Below are positions 1-6,846 of a stretch of 64,000 nucleotides of DNA, one piece after another. The notes beneath the pieces are model-generated. The model worked only from the letters and a program-made list of their open reading frames with translations, searched no databases and was not told the origin of the DNA. The stretch is from NCBI RefSeq assembly GCF_002847285.1, contig NZ_CP025407.1:3752501-3816500 (forward strand), read 5' to 3'. This stretch comes from Streptomyces sp. CMB-StM0423. GTDB taxonomy: Bacteria > Actinomycetota > Actinomycetes > Streptomycetales > Streptomycetaceae. Made by a program: the position numbers and the translations under genes. How positions within the stretch are numbered: position 1 is the stretch's first letter; every line of letters starts with the position of its first letter.

Positions 1-72
1 GTGGACGCGGCGTACGACGCGGCCGGGTTGCTGCCCGCCTTCGGCGCCGTCAGCCCGTCGGGCGGATCGTGA
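1..72 (+). CDS. C-terminal end of an upstream gene (partial)
   Basis: Frame 1 is open from the first base to a TGA at 70-72 and reads as 23 residues rich in Ala and Gly (VDAAYDAAGLLPAFG...). This looks like the tail of a gene that begins outside the window. It would overlap the end of the convergent DUF4097 gene by about 23 bp, as several other convergent pairs in this window do. There is too little sequence to assign a family. The call rests only on the open frame and amino-acid composition, so it could be spurious. Confidence 0.3.
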   Translation: MDAAYDAAGLLPAFGAVSPSGGS

Positions 73-868
73 CGCTGCCGTCCCCGGTGGTGGCCTTGAT
101 GCGGTGCGGGCTGGCGGGGTCGCGCGGGACGGTGACGTCGGTGCTGCCGTCGCGTACGTCGGTGCTCACCCGGTACGGGGTCTTCGGCACCTCCAGCGTC
201 AGGCCGCCGTCGCGGGTTTCCGCGGTGACCTCGTCCGGGGTTTCGGTGAAGCCCAGGTGCAGGCTGCCGTCGCCGAGCGCGGCGGTGACGCGGGTGGCGG
301 TGAGGCCGGTCGCGCGGACGGAGCCGTCGCGGGCGTCGAGGTCGACGGGACCGGCCGCGCCGTCGATGCGTACGGAGCCGTCGCGGGCCTCGATGTTCAG
401 GGGGCCGCCGGCGTCCGCGACCTCCACCGCGCCGTCGCCGCTCTTGATGTCGAGCCGGGTGTCGAAGCCGTTCGCCTCGATGCGGCCGTCGCTGCCGTCG
501 ATCTCGACGTCGAGGTGGCGCGGGACCTCGACGCGGTAGCGGGAGTCGCAGCTCACGACGACGCCGCTGCACGTGGTGCGGAAGTGCAGGGTGTCGCCGT
601 CGACGGACCACTTGGTGCCGACCTCGCCGTTCCACTTCTCCGCCTTGAACCAGCGGGTGACGTCGATCTCGCCGCCCTCGCGGTCGACGGGCACCAGTTC
701 CACGGCGGTGTCGTCGGCGTCGATCGTGAGGGTGGTGGCGTCGGCGCCGATGCGGAAGGTGCGGTGCTCGGCTTTGCCGTCGCCGACCGCCTGGGTGCAG
801 GCGGTCGCGACGGCGGCGAGGGCCAGGGCGAGCGCGGGGGCGGCGAGGGCTGCGGGCTTCGGCTTCAT
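50..868 (-). CDS. DUF4097-type beta-repeat lipoprotein
   Basis: A 272-residue predicted lipoprotein. The N-terminus is basic then hydrophobic, and ends in a lipobox (AVATAC, Cys about residue 24), so it should be anchored outside the membrane. The rest is a ladder of short beta strands separated by turns such as GDGAVEV, DGSVRI, DGSVRA and GDGSLHL, typical of the DUF4097 adhesin-like beta-helix family. The ATG at 868 is chosen because a TAGCGT box (877-882 on the complement) lies 8 nt upstream, suggesting a leaderless message. It follows the histidine kinase gene in the same direction. DUF4097 proteins often sit beside envelope-stress two-component systems, so a role in that circuit is inferred, not shown. 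Confidence 0.85.
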   Translation of the reverse strand: MKPKPAALAAPALALALAAVATACTQAVGDGKAEHRTFRIGADATTLTIDADDTAVELVPVDREGGEIDVTRWFKAEKWNGEVGTKWSVDGDTLHFRTTCSGVVVSCDSRYRVEVPRHLDVEIDGSDGRIEANGFDTRLDIKSGDGAVEVADAGGPLNIEARDGSVRIDGAAGPVDLDARDGSVRATGLTATRVTAALGDGSLHLGFTETPDEVTAETRDGGLTLEVPKTPYRVSTDVRDGSTDVTVPRDPASPHRIKATTGDGSVTIRPTG

Positions 869-978
869 GTCGTACGACGCTACGGACGCCCGCACCCGCA
901 CCCCATCCTGCGGGCCACCGGGCGCGGGTGGGGGTAACCCCCGGGTGGGCGGCGGGGCTTGCGGGGTGGGTGTAAGGG

Positions 979-2751
979 CTACGGGTCGGCGTCGACCTTG
1001 TCCTTGTGGGAGAGGCGGCCGTCGGTGAAGCAGAGGCGGTAGGACGGGTCGAGGGTGAAGGGGGTGGTGCGGTAGAGGACGCAGTCGTCGGTGCCGGGCG
1101 GGTCTGCGGGGGCGGTGGCGGGGCGGGTGTTGACGTCGGCCTCGTAGGCGGGGAGGCGGCGCTCGACGGCGTCGCGCGGCTGGCCGATGCGCAGCGAGTC
1201 GTATGTGCCGGAGTCGAGGACGGAGCGGTAGGAGGTGTAGAGGTCGACGCCGAAGAGGAGCATGCCGAGGACGATCGTGCCGACGACCGGGATCCAGATC
1301 GCGTCGAGGATGCCGCGGCGTACGCGGCGGCGCGCGGCGGCCAGTTCACGCTGGGCGGCGTACTCACGCGGCGGGGCGGGCGCGGCGCCGGGGGTGAGGG
1401 GGAGGCGCGCGGTGACGGCGAAGCCTCCGTCCACAGGCTGTGCACGGAGGGTGCCGCCGGCGAGGCGGACGCGCTCGTCGAGCCCGACGAGGCCGTAGCC
1501 GCCGGGTGTTTGTGATGCTTTCAGGGCTTTTGCGGTGCGCGGTGGCGGCGGGCCGTTGACGACGGAGACCTCCGCGTGGTCGCCGTCGCGGCGGAGGCGG
1601 ACGGTCACGGGGGCGCCGGGGGCGTGCTTGGCGGCGTTGGTCAGCGCCTCCTGGACGACGCGGTGGATCGCCCGGTCGGCGACCGGCGGGAGGGGGGTGG
1701 GAGGGTCCTCGTCCGGGGACGCGTCGTGCGCGGCGGTTCGGTCGCCGCCTTCCTCGCGTACGAGCTCCACCTCCATCCCCGACGCGGTCGCCCGCCTGAC
1801 CAGCTCCTCCACCCTGTCGTCCGCCGGGTGCACCGGCGCGCCCTCGTCGTCCTCGCGGAGCACGCCGATGACCTCGCGCAGCCGCTCGGTGGCCGCCGCC
1901 GCGGCCTCGCGGAGTTCGGCGGCCTCCTTGCGGGCGGGCTCGTCGAGGCCCGGGGAGACCTGGAGGGCGGCGGCGCGTACGGCGATGAGGGTCAGTTCGT
2001 GGCCGAGGGAGTCGTGCATGTCGCCGGCGATACGGGAGCGCTCGCGCAGCCGGGTGCGGTCGGCGGTCAGCTCCTGCTCGCGCTCCAGCCGCTCGGCCAG
2101 CTCCCAGCCTGTGCTGACGAGCGCGGCGTGCTGGCGCGCGTAGCGGCCGAGGAGCCACGGGAGCACCATCGCGAAGAGCGCGGTGAGCACGAGCGTCGCC
2201 CAGCCGCCGAACGTCGCGTCGGGCACGGCGCGGGCGAGCACGAGGCCGCCCGCGGCGATCGCGCAGAACAGCGCGAGCGCTCTGCGCGGGCGGTCCGTAC
2301 GGCGGCCGAGGAGGAAGGAGAGGGCGACCTGGGCGAGGACGAACTGGTTGGTGAACAGCTCGGGCGTCGCGGCCAGCGCGAGGCCGGCGGGGATCGCAGC
2401 GGCGAGCAGGGGGCGGGAGCGGCTGACGGCGACCGCGAGGGCGAGGAGGGGGACGGCGGCGATACGTATCCAGCGCAGGTCGACGCCGGCGGCCTGCTCG
2501 GCGCCGGGGAGGCCGCCGGCGTAGACGGCGGGGAGGGTGAGGACGAGCCAGAGGAGCAGGTCGGCGGCGCGTTCGCTGCGCAGGAGGCGGCGGAGGGCGG
2601 CGGCCGGGGCGGGGCGGCCGGGGCGGTCGCCGTCGCGGTGGTCGCCGACCGGGGGGCCGCCCTCCGGGGGTTCGCTTGCGGGGCGGCTCGGGCGGAGGCG
2701 GTCGGGCAGCGTGCGACGCGGGGTGCCGGGCAGCCGGTCGGTGCCGGTCAT
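979..2751 (-). CDS. NarL-family sensor histidine kinase with C-terminal membrane anchor
   Basis: A 590-residue kinase. Residues about 60-205 form several hydrophobic helices. A HisKA_3 dimerisation region follows, with the phospho-acceptor in GDMHDSLGHE (His246). The ATPase domain has the N-box EALTNAAKHA (about 368-377) and the G-box GGYGLVGLDER (about 417-427). Unusually, after the ATPase domain there is another transmembrane helix (about 482-506) and a tail of about 85 residues with two Cys (about 557 and 574), which should be extracytoplasmic. The ATG at 2751 lies 6 nt after TACCGT (2758-2763 complement), so it is probably leaderless. It is divergent from dedA, and the response regulator at 3508-4272 is the likely partner. 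The signal sensed is unknown. Confidence 0.92.
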   Translation of the reverse strand: MTGTDRLPGTPRRTLPDRLRPSRPASEPPEGGPPVGDHRDGDRPGRPAPAAALRRLLRSERAADLLLWLVLTLPAVYAGGLPGAEQAAGVDLRWIRIAAVPLLALAVAVSRSRPLLAAAIPAGLALAATPELFTNQFVLAQVALSFLLGRRTDRPRRALALFCAIAAGGLVLARAVPDATFGGWATLVLTALFAMVLPWLLGRYARQHAALVSTGWELAERLEREQELTADRTRLRERSRIAGDMHDSLGHELTLIAVRAAALQVSPGLDEPARKEAAELREAAAAATERLREVIGVLREDDEGAPVHPADDRVEELVRRATASGMEVELVREEGGDRTAAHDASPDEDPPTPLPPVADRAIHRVVQEALTNAAKHAPGAPVTVRLRRDGDHAEVSVVNGPPPPRTAKALKASQTPGGYGLVGLDERVRLAGGTLRAQPVDGGFAVTARLPLTPGAAPAPPREYAAQRELAAARRRVRRGILDAIWIPVVGTIVLGMLLFGVDLYTSYRSVLDSGTYDSLRIGQPRDAVERRLPAYEADVNTRPATAPADPPGTDDCVLYRTTPFTLDPSYRLCFTDGRLSHKDKVDADP

Positions 2752-2757
2752 GCGGCC

Positions 2758-2853
2758 ACGGTACGGCGGGCGGGGACCGCCGGGCACCTGACGAAAGTCA
2801 TGGGGAGGTCCTGACTTCCGTGCGCGGTGGCGCGCGGGCCGGATTTCTAGCGT
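2758..2853. promoter_or_regulatory. Divergent kinase/dedA promoter with composite repeat element
   Basis: The -10-like boxes are TACCGT (2758-2763, complement) for the kinase and TAGCGT (2848-2853) for dedA. Between them lies TGACGAAAGTCA (2789-2800), an 11-bp GC-rich spacer (2801-2811), then TGACTTCCG (2812-2820). The element sits just upstream of where both -35 regions should be, a position suited to an activator. The same arrangement occurs before the PAP2 gene at 18410-18441. Binding by the adjacent NarL-type regulator is an inference. Confidence 0.6.
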
Positions 2854-2860
2854 GAACTGC

Positions 2861-3565
2861 ATGAATGACGCGATCATCCACGCCGTCGAGGGCGTGGTCA
2901 GCACCCCGTGGGTGTACCTGGCGCTCTTCGGCATCGCCGCGCTGGACGGCTTCTTCCCGGTGGTCCCGAGCGAGACGCTGGTGATCACGCTCGGGGTGTT
3001 CGCCGCGGCCGACGGGCAGCCGGACGCGGTCCTGGTGGCGGTGGTGGCGGCCCTGGGGGCGCTGACCGGGGACCACATCTCGTACGCCATCGGGCGGCGG
3101 GCCGGGCCGCGGGTCTTCGACCGGCTGCGGCCGGGGAGCCGGGCGCAGCGGGCGTACGAGCGGGTGGGCCGGATGCTGGCGGAGCGGGGCGGGCTGGTGC
3201 TGGTCGTGGCGCGCTACATCCCGGGCGGCCGGACGGCGGCCACGCTCACGACGGGGGCGACGGGCTTTCCGCGCCGGACCTTCACGCGGTACGCGGCCGT
3301 CGCGGCGGTGACCTGGGCGGCGTACGGGACGACGCTCGGCTACGCCGGCGGCGCGGCCTTCGAGGACGAGCCGCTGCGCGGGGTGGCGCTGGGGCTGGGG
3401 CTCGCGTTCGGCATCACGCTGCTGCACGAGGGCGTACGAGCCCTCCGGCTGCGGCGACGCGCCGGCGGCGGCACGGGCGGGGATGCCCGCGCCGGCGACG
3501 CCGGAGGTTACGGCGAGCCCTGCGCCGGGGGTCCGGCGTCCTCGCCGGCCAGCCCCGCTTCGTAG
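2861..3565 (+). CDS. DedA-family membrane protein
   Basis: About 234 residues with four to five hydrophobic helices. It carries DedA (SNARE-associated/VTT) family signatures: an early reentrant stretch with FFPVVPSET, the GDHISYAIGRRAG segment near residue 70, and the RYIPGGRTAATLTTG segment near 125. Members of this family have been identified as undecaprenyl-phosphate flippases that return the lipid carrier for wall synthesis. ATG 2861 is preferred because TAGCGT lies 7 nt upstream. An in-frame GTG at 2852 would add three residues but overlaps the -10 box. The C-terminal 40 residues are low-complexity Gly/Ala, and the gene end overlaps the convergent response regulator by 58 bp. Confidence 0.88.
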   Translation: MNDAIIHAVEGVVSTPWVYLALFGIAALDGFFPVVPSETLVITLGVFAAADGQPDAVLVAVVAALGALTGDHISYAIGRRAGPRVFDRLRPGSRAQRAYERVGRMLAERGGLVLVVARYIPGGRTAATLTTGATGFPRRTFTRYAAVAAVTWAAYGTTLGYAGGAAFEDEPLRGVALGLGLAFGITLLHEGVRALRLRRRAGGGTGGDARAGDAGGYGEPCAGGPASSPASPAS

Positions 3566-4272
3566 GCGAGGATCGCGGCCTGGACCCGGTTCTTCAGCTC
3601 CAGGCGGGCCAGCACCTGGCTCACGTACGCCTTCACCGTGCCCTCCACCAGGTGCAGGCGGCCGGCTATCTCCGCGTTCGAAAGACCGGCACCGACGAGG
3701 GCCAGCACCTCGCGCTCCCGCGGGGTGAGCGCCGCGGCGCGCTCGCGCGCCTCCTTCTCCCGGGTCAGCCGGCCGCCGCTGACCCGCTGAATGACGCGGC
3801 GGGCGACGTGCGGCGAGAGGTACGAGGCGCCGCCCGCGGCGGCGCGGACGGCGGCCATCAGCTCGTACGGATCGCCGGACTTGAGCAGGAAGCCGGCGGC
3901 GCCGCTGTCGAGGGCGCCGGCGATGTACTCGTCCTCGGAGAACGTCGTGAGCATCACCACCGCCGTCCCCGGCGCGGCCCGGCGCAGCTCGGCGGCGGCG
4001 CCCAGGCCGTCGAGCACGGGCATGCGGATGTCGAGCAGGGCGACGTCGGGGCGGTGCCGCCGGGTCAGCTCGACGGCCTCGCGGCCGTCGCCGGCCTCGG
4101 CGACGACCTCGATGTCGGCCGCGGCGGCGAGGATGGCCCGCACCCCGCCGCGGACCATGGCCTCGTCATCGGCGAGCAGGACCCGGATCGGCTCCCGCCC
4201 GGACGCGCCCGGTCCTGACCTACCCGGTCCGGATGTGCCCGGTCCGGCCGGCGGGGGTGGCTGCGCTGTCAT
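3508..4272 (-). CDS. NarL/FixJ-type response regulator
   Basis: A 254-residue regulator. After a Pro/Gly-rich leader of about 28 residues, the receiver domain shows the acidic pair ADDEA (about 34-38), the phospho-acceptor Asp in LLDIRMP (Asp81), the Thr of MLTTF and the Lys of LLKSGD (about 131). The C-terminal LuxR-type HTH (LTPREREVLALVGAGLSNAEI...) spans about 182-236. The ATG at 4272 follows proC by 11 bp with a GGGA-type ribosome site, so it is probably transcribed with proC. The histidine kinase at 979-2751 is the nearest orphan partner, separated only by dedA. It is a good candidate to bind the repeat element in the kinase/dedA promoter. Confidence 0.92.
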   Translation of the reverse strand: MTAQPPPPAGPGTSGPGRSGPGASGREPIRVLLADDEAMVRGGVRAILAAAADIEVVAEAGDGREAVELTRRHRPDVALLDIRMPVLDGLGAAAELRRAAPGTAVVMLTTFSEDEYIAGALDSGAAGFLLKSGDPYELMAAVRAAAGGASYLSPHVARRVIQRVSGGRLTREKEARERAAALTPREREVLALVGAGLSNAEIAGRLHLVEGTVKAYVSQVLARLELKNRVQAAILAYEAGLAGEDAGPPAQGSP

Positions 4273-4283
4273 CTCCGGCTTCC

Positions 4284-5111
4284 CTACGGGCGCTTGGCGT
4301 CCGGCGCCGGGCCCGCGCCCAGCTCCCTGCTGCGGTCGCGGGCCGCTTCGATCGCCGCGATCAGCGCGGCCCGTACGCCGTGGTTCTCCAGCTCGCGGAT
4401 CGCGTTGATCGTCGTGCCCGCGGGGGACGTGACCGCCTCGCGGAGCTTGACCGGGTGCTCGCCGCTGTCGCGCAGCATGACCGCCGCGCCGATCGCGGCC
4501 TGCACGATGAGGTCGTGGGCCTTCTCGCGCGGCAGGCCCAGGAGGATCCCGGCGTCGGTCATGGCCTCCACGAGGAAGTAGAAGTACGCCGGTCCTGAGC
4601 CGGACAGGGCGGTGGCGGCGTCCTGCTGCGCCTCGGGGACGCGCAGCGTCTTGCCGACGGGCTTGAAGATCTCCTCGGTCCGGGCCAGGTGCTGCTCCAC
4701 GGCGTGCTTCCCCGCGGAGATGACGCACATCCCCTCGTCCACGAGCACCGGCGTGTTCGGCATGACGCGGACGACGGGGGCGCCCTCCGGCAGCCGCTCC
4801 TCGAAGAAGCCCGTGGGGATGCCGGCCGCGGCGGAGACGACGAGCCGGTCCGCCGGCACGTGCGGCGCGAGGTCGTCCAGCAGCGTGCCCATGTCCTGCG
4901 GCTTGACGGTGAGGATGAGGGTGTCGGCGCGCTTGGCTGCGTCGCCGTTCGAGACGGGCTCGACACCGTAGCGATGGCGCAGCTCCTCCGCGCGGTCCTG
5001 GCGGCGGGCGGTCACGAGCAGGTCGCCGGGCGACCAGCCGGCGCGGATCATGCCGGAGAGCAGCGCCTCGCCGATCTTTCCGGCGCCGAGTACGGCGACT
5101 TTCTGGGTCAT
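4284..5111 (-). CDS. proC: Pyrroline-5-carboxylate reductase
   Basis: A 275-residue cytoplasmic enzyme that reduces 1-pyrroline-5-carboxylate to proline with NAD(P)H, the last step of proline synthesis. The Rossmann motif GAGKIGEALLSGM is at residues about 8-20. The family signature around LSGSGPAYFYFLVEAMTDAG lies near 165-185, followed by the SPAGTTINAI substrate region. Length matches the family. ATG 5111 is chosen over upstream ATGs because the Rossmann fold begins right there and a GAGGAT box lies 7 nt upstream. The response regulator gene follows 11 bp downstream. Confidence 0.97.
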   Translation of the reverse strand: MTQKVAVLGAGKIGEALLSGMIRAGWSPGDLLVTARRQDRAEELRHRYGVEPVSNGDAAKRADTLILTVKPQDMGTLLDDLAPHVPADRLVVSAAAGIPTGFFEERLPEGAPVVRVMPNTPVLVDEGMCVISAGKHAVEQHLARTEEIFKPVGKTLRVPEAQQDAATALSGSGPAYFYFLVEAMTDAGILLGLPREKAHDLIVQAAIGAAVMLRDSGEHPVKLREAVTSPAGTTINAIRELENHGVRAALIAAIEAARDRSRELGAGPAPDAKRP

Positions 5112-5150
5112 GCGGTCCATCCTCGCACCGCCGCCCGACACCCCGCGAAG

Positions 5151-5159
5151 TTATCCACA
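5151..5159 (+). other. DnaA-box-like nonamer
   Basis: TTATCCACA, the classical DnaA-box sequence, lies in the short gap between proC and the ABC-2 permease gene. It is a notably AT-rich nonamer for this DNA. A single box away from an origin may titrate DnaA or be chance. It overlaps no gene. Confidence 0.4.
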
Positions 5160-5177
5160 GGCCGGACGGCCCGCAGG

Positions 5178-5915
5178 TCACGCCGTACGGCGCCGGAGCG
5201 TCACCGCGCCGAGGCCGAGCACCAGCACCGCGCTGCCGCCGACGACGGCGATGTCGCGGAGGAAGTCGCCGGTCACCTCCTCGTGGTCGAGGACCTGGTT
5301 CATGCCGTTCACGGCGTACGACATCGGCAGCGCGTTGGAGATCGCCTCCAGCACCGGCTGCATCGAGTCCCGGGGCGCGAACAGCCCGCACAGCAGCAAC
5401 TGCGGGAAGATCACCGCGGGCAGGAACTGCACGGCCTGGAACTCGCTCGCCGCGAACGCCGACACGAACAGCCCGAGCGCCGTGCCCAGCAGCGCGTCCA
5501 GCAGCGCGACGACGAGCAGCAGCCAGGGCGACCCGGCGAAGCCGAGGTCGAGGACCCACACCGCGAGCCCCGCGGCCAGCGACGCCTGGACCGCGGCCAG
5601 GGCGCCGAAGGCGAGGGCGTAGCCGAGGATCATGTCGCCCTTGCCGAGAGGCATGGCGAGCAGCCGTTCCAGCGTGCCGGAGGTGCGCTCGCGCAGGGTG
5701 GCGATGGAGGTCACCAGGAACATGGTGATCAGCGGGAAGATGCCGAGCAGCGAGGCGCCGATGGAGTCGAAGGTGCGCTTGTCGCCGTCGAAGACCCCGT
5801 AGAGCAGCGTCATCATGACCAGCGGCACGCCCAGGATGAGGCCGATGGTGCGGCGGTCGTGGCCGAGTTGCCGCAGGACGCGGCGCGCGGTGGCGAGGGT
5901 GCGGGTGGCGTTCAC
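5178..5915 (-). CDS. ABC-2 type transporter permease
   Basis: A 245-residue membrane subunit with about six hydrophobic segments. It shows the ABC-2 pattern: a basic N-terminus, an LILGVPLVMMTLLYG first helix, a cytoplasmic loop RERTSGTLERLLAMPL, and a conserved segment FLPAVIFPQLLLCGLFAPRDSMQ before the last helices. It forms the channel of an exporter of unknown substrate with the ATPase encoded just upstream. The GTG start at 5915 overlaps the ATPase stop as GTGA, so the two genes are translationally coupled. Confidence 0.93.
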   Translation of the reverse strand: MNATRTLATARRVLRQLGHDRRTIGLILGVPLVMMTLLYGVFDGDKRTFDSIGASLLGIFPLITMFLVTSIATLRERTSGTLERLLAMPLGKGDMILGYALAFGALAAVQASLAAGLAVWVLDLGFAGSPWLLLVVALLDALLGTALGLFVSAFAASEFQAVQFLPAVIFPQLLLCGLFAPRDSMQPVLEAISNALPMSYAVNGMNQVLDHEEVTGDFLRDIAVVGGSAVLVLGLGAVTLRRRTA

Positions 5916-6757
5916 GGGGCTGCGTCCTCGCAGTCCCCGTCCGGATCCCCGTCCGGATCCCCGTCCGGATCCCCGTCCGGATCCCCGTCCGGGTCTCCCT
6001 GCCGCCGCTCCCGCTGCCCGGCCGCCGCCACGAGCCGCAGGAACGCCTCCTCCACGGTCTCGCTGCCGACCCGCTCGCGCAGCCCGTCCGGGGTGTCGTC
6101 GGCGAGGATCCGGCCGGCGCGCATGAGCATCAGCCGCTGGCAGCGCTCCGCCTCGTCCATCACGTGCGACGAGACGAGCAGCGTGGCGCCGCGCTCCGCG
6201 GCGATCTCGTGGAACAGCCCCCACAGGTCGCGCCGCAGTACGGGGTCGAGGCCGACGGTCGGCTCGTCGAGCACCAGCAGTTCGGGACGGCCGAGGAGCG
6301 CGACGGCGAGGGAGACGCGGGCGAGCTGCCCGCCGGAGAGGCGGCCGGCGAGCCGGTCGCCCTCGCCGGTGAGGTCGACGTCGGCGAGGGCGCGGGCGAC
6401 CTGGGTGCGGCGTTCTGCGCGCGGGGTGCCTGGTTCGAGGATGGCGGCGAAGTAGTCGAGGTTCTGCCGGGCGGTCAGGTCGCGGTAGACGGACGGCTCC
6501 TGCGTGACGTAGCCGATGCGGTGGCGCAGGCGGGCGGCGCCGGCGGGCGCGCCGAGCACGTCGAGGGTGCCGGTGACGCGGGCCTGGGTGCCGACGATGG
6601 CGCGCATGAGGGTGGTCTTGCCGCAACCTGAGGGGCCGAGGAGGCCGGTGACCTGGCCGCGCGGGACGTCGAAGTCGAGGTCGTGGAGCACGGTGGCCCC
6701 GCCGCGGACCACGGACAGCCCGCGGGCGTGGACGGCCCCCGGCCCGGTATTCACCAT
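5912..6757 (-). CDS. ABC transporter ATP-binding protein with DGDP-repeat tail
   Basis: A 281-residue ATPase for the ABC-2 permease that follows. It has Walker A GPSGCGKTT (about 40-48), a Q-loop near YVTQEP, signature LSGGQLARV, Walker B LLVLDEPTVGLD and the switch His in LLVSSHVMDEA. The last 30 residues consist of DGDP repeats encoded by an exact 12-bp tandem repeat, then an acidic end (CEDAAP). No function is known for such a tail. The ATG at 6757 directly precedes a GTG, and either could be used. A hairpin upstream separates it from the MMPL gene. Confidence 0.94.
   Translation of the reverse strand: MVNTGPGAVHARGLSVVRGGATVLHDLDFDVPRGQVTGLLGPSGCGKTTLMRAIVGTQARVTGTLDVLGAPAGAARLRHRIGYVTQEPSVYRDLTARQNLDYFAAILEPGTPRAERRTQVARALADVDLTGEGDRLAGRLSGGQLARVSLAVALLGRPELLVLDEPTVGLDPVLRRDLWGLFHEIAAERGATLLVSSHVMDEAERCQRLMLMRAGRILADDTPDGLRERVGSETVEEAFLRLVAAAGQRERRQGDPDGDPDGDPDGDPDGDPDGDCEDAAP
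5943..5990 (+). repeat. Four perfect 12-bp tandem repeats inside the ABC ATPase gene
   Basis: The unit GGATCCCCGTCC occurs four times without change at 5943-5990, with degenerate copies on both sides (about 5931-6000). On the coding strand it encodes alternating Asp-Gly/Asp-Pro. Because 12 is a multiple of three, copy-number changes would lengthen or shorten the acidic tail without a frameshift. Confidence 0.9.
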
Positions 6758-6796
6758 GCGTTGAACATCCTGGGGACCCGGAGCGCTGTCAAGGAA

Positions 6797-6826
6797 CAGG
6801 GGCACCCGGCGAGCCGGGTGCCCCTG
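6797..6826 (-). terminator. Hairpin downstream of the MMPL gene
   Basis: A perfect 13-bp GC-rich stem (arms 6797-6809 and 6814-6826) with a 4-nt loop lies about 20 bp past the MMPL stop and before the ABC ATPase start. There is no strong U tract, as is usual in actinobacteria. Confidence 0.65.
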
Positions 6827-6846
6827 CGCCGTACGGACCGGAGCCC

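Noticed and set aside
979..3090. Longer version of the histidine kinase starting at 3090
   Set aside because: The extra N-terminal part is antisense to dedA and lacks family character. ATG 2751 has a leaderless promoter.
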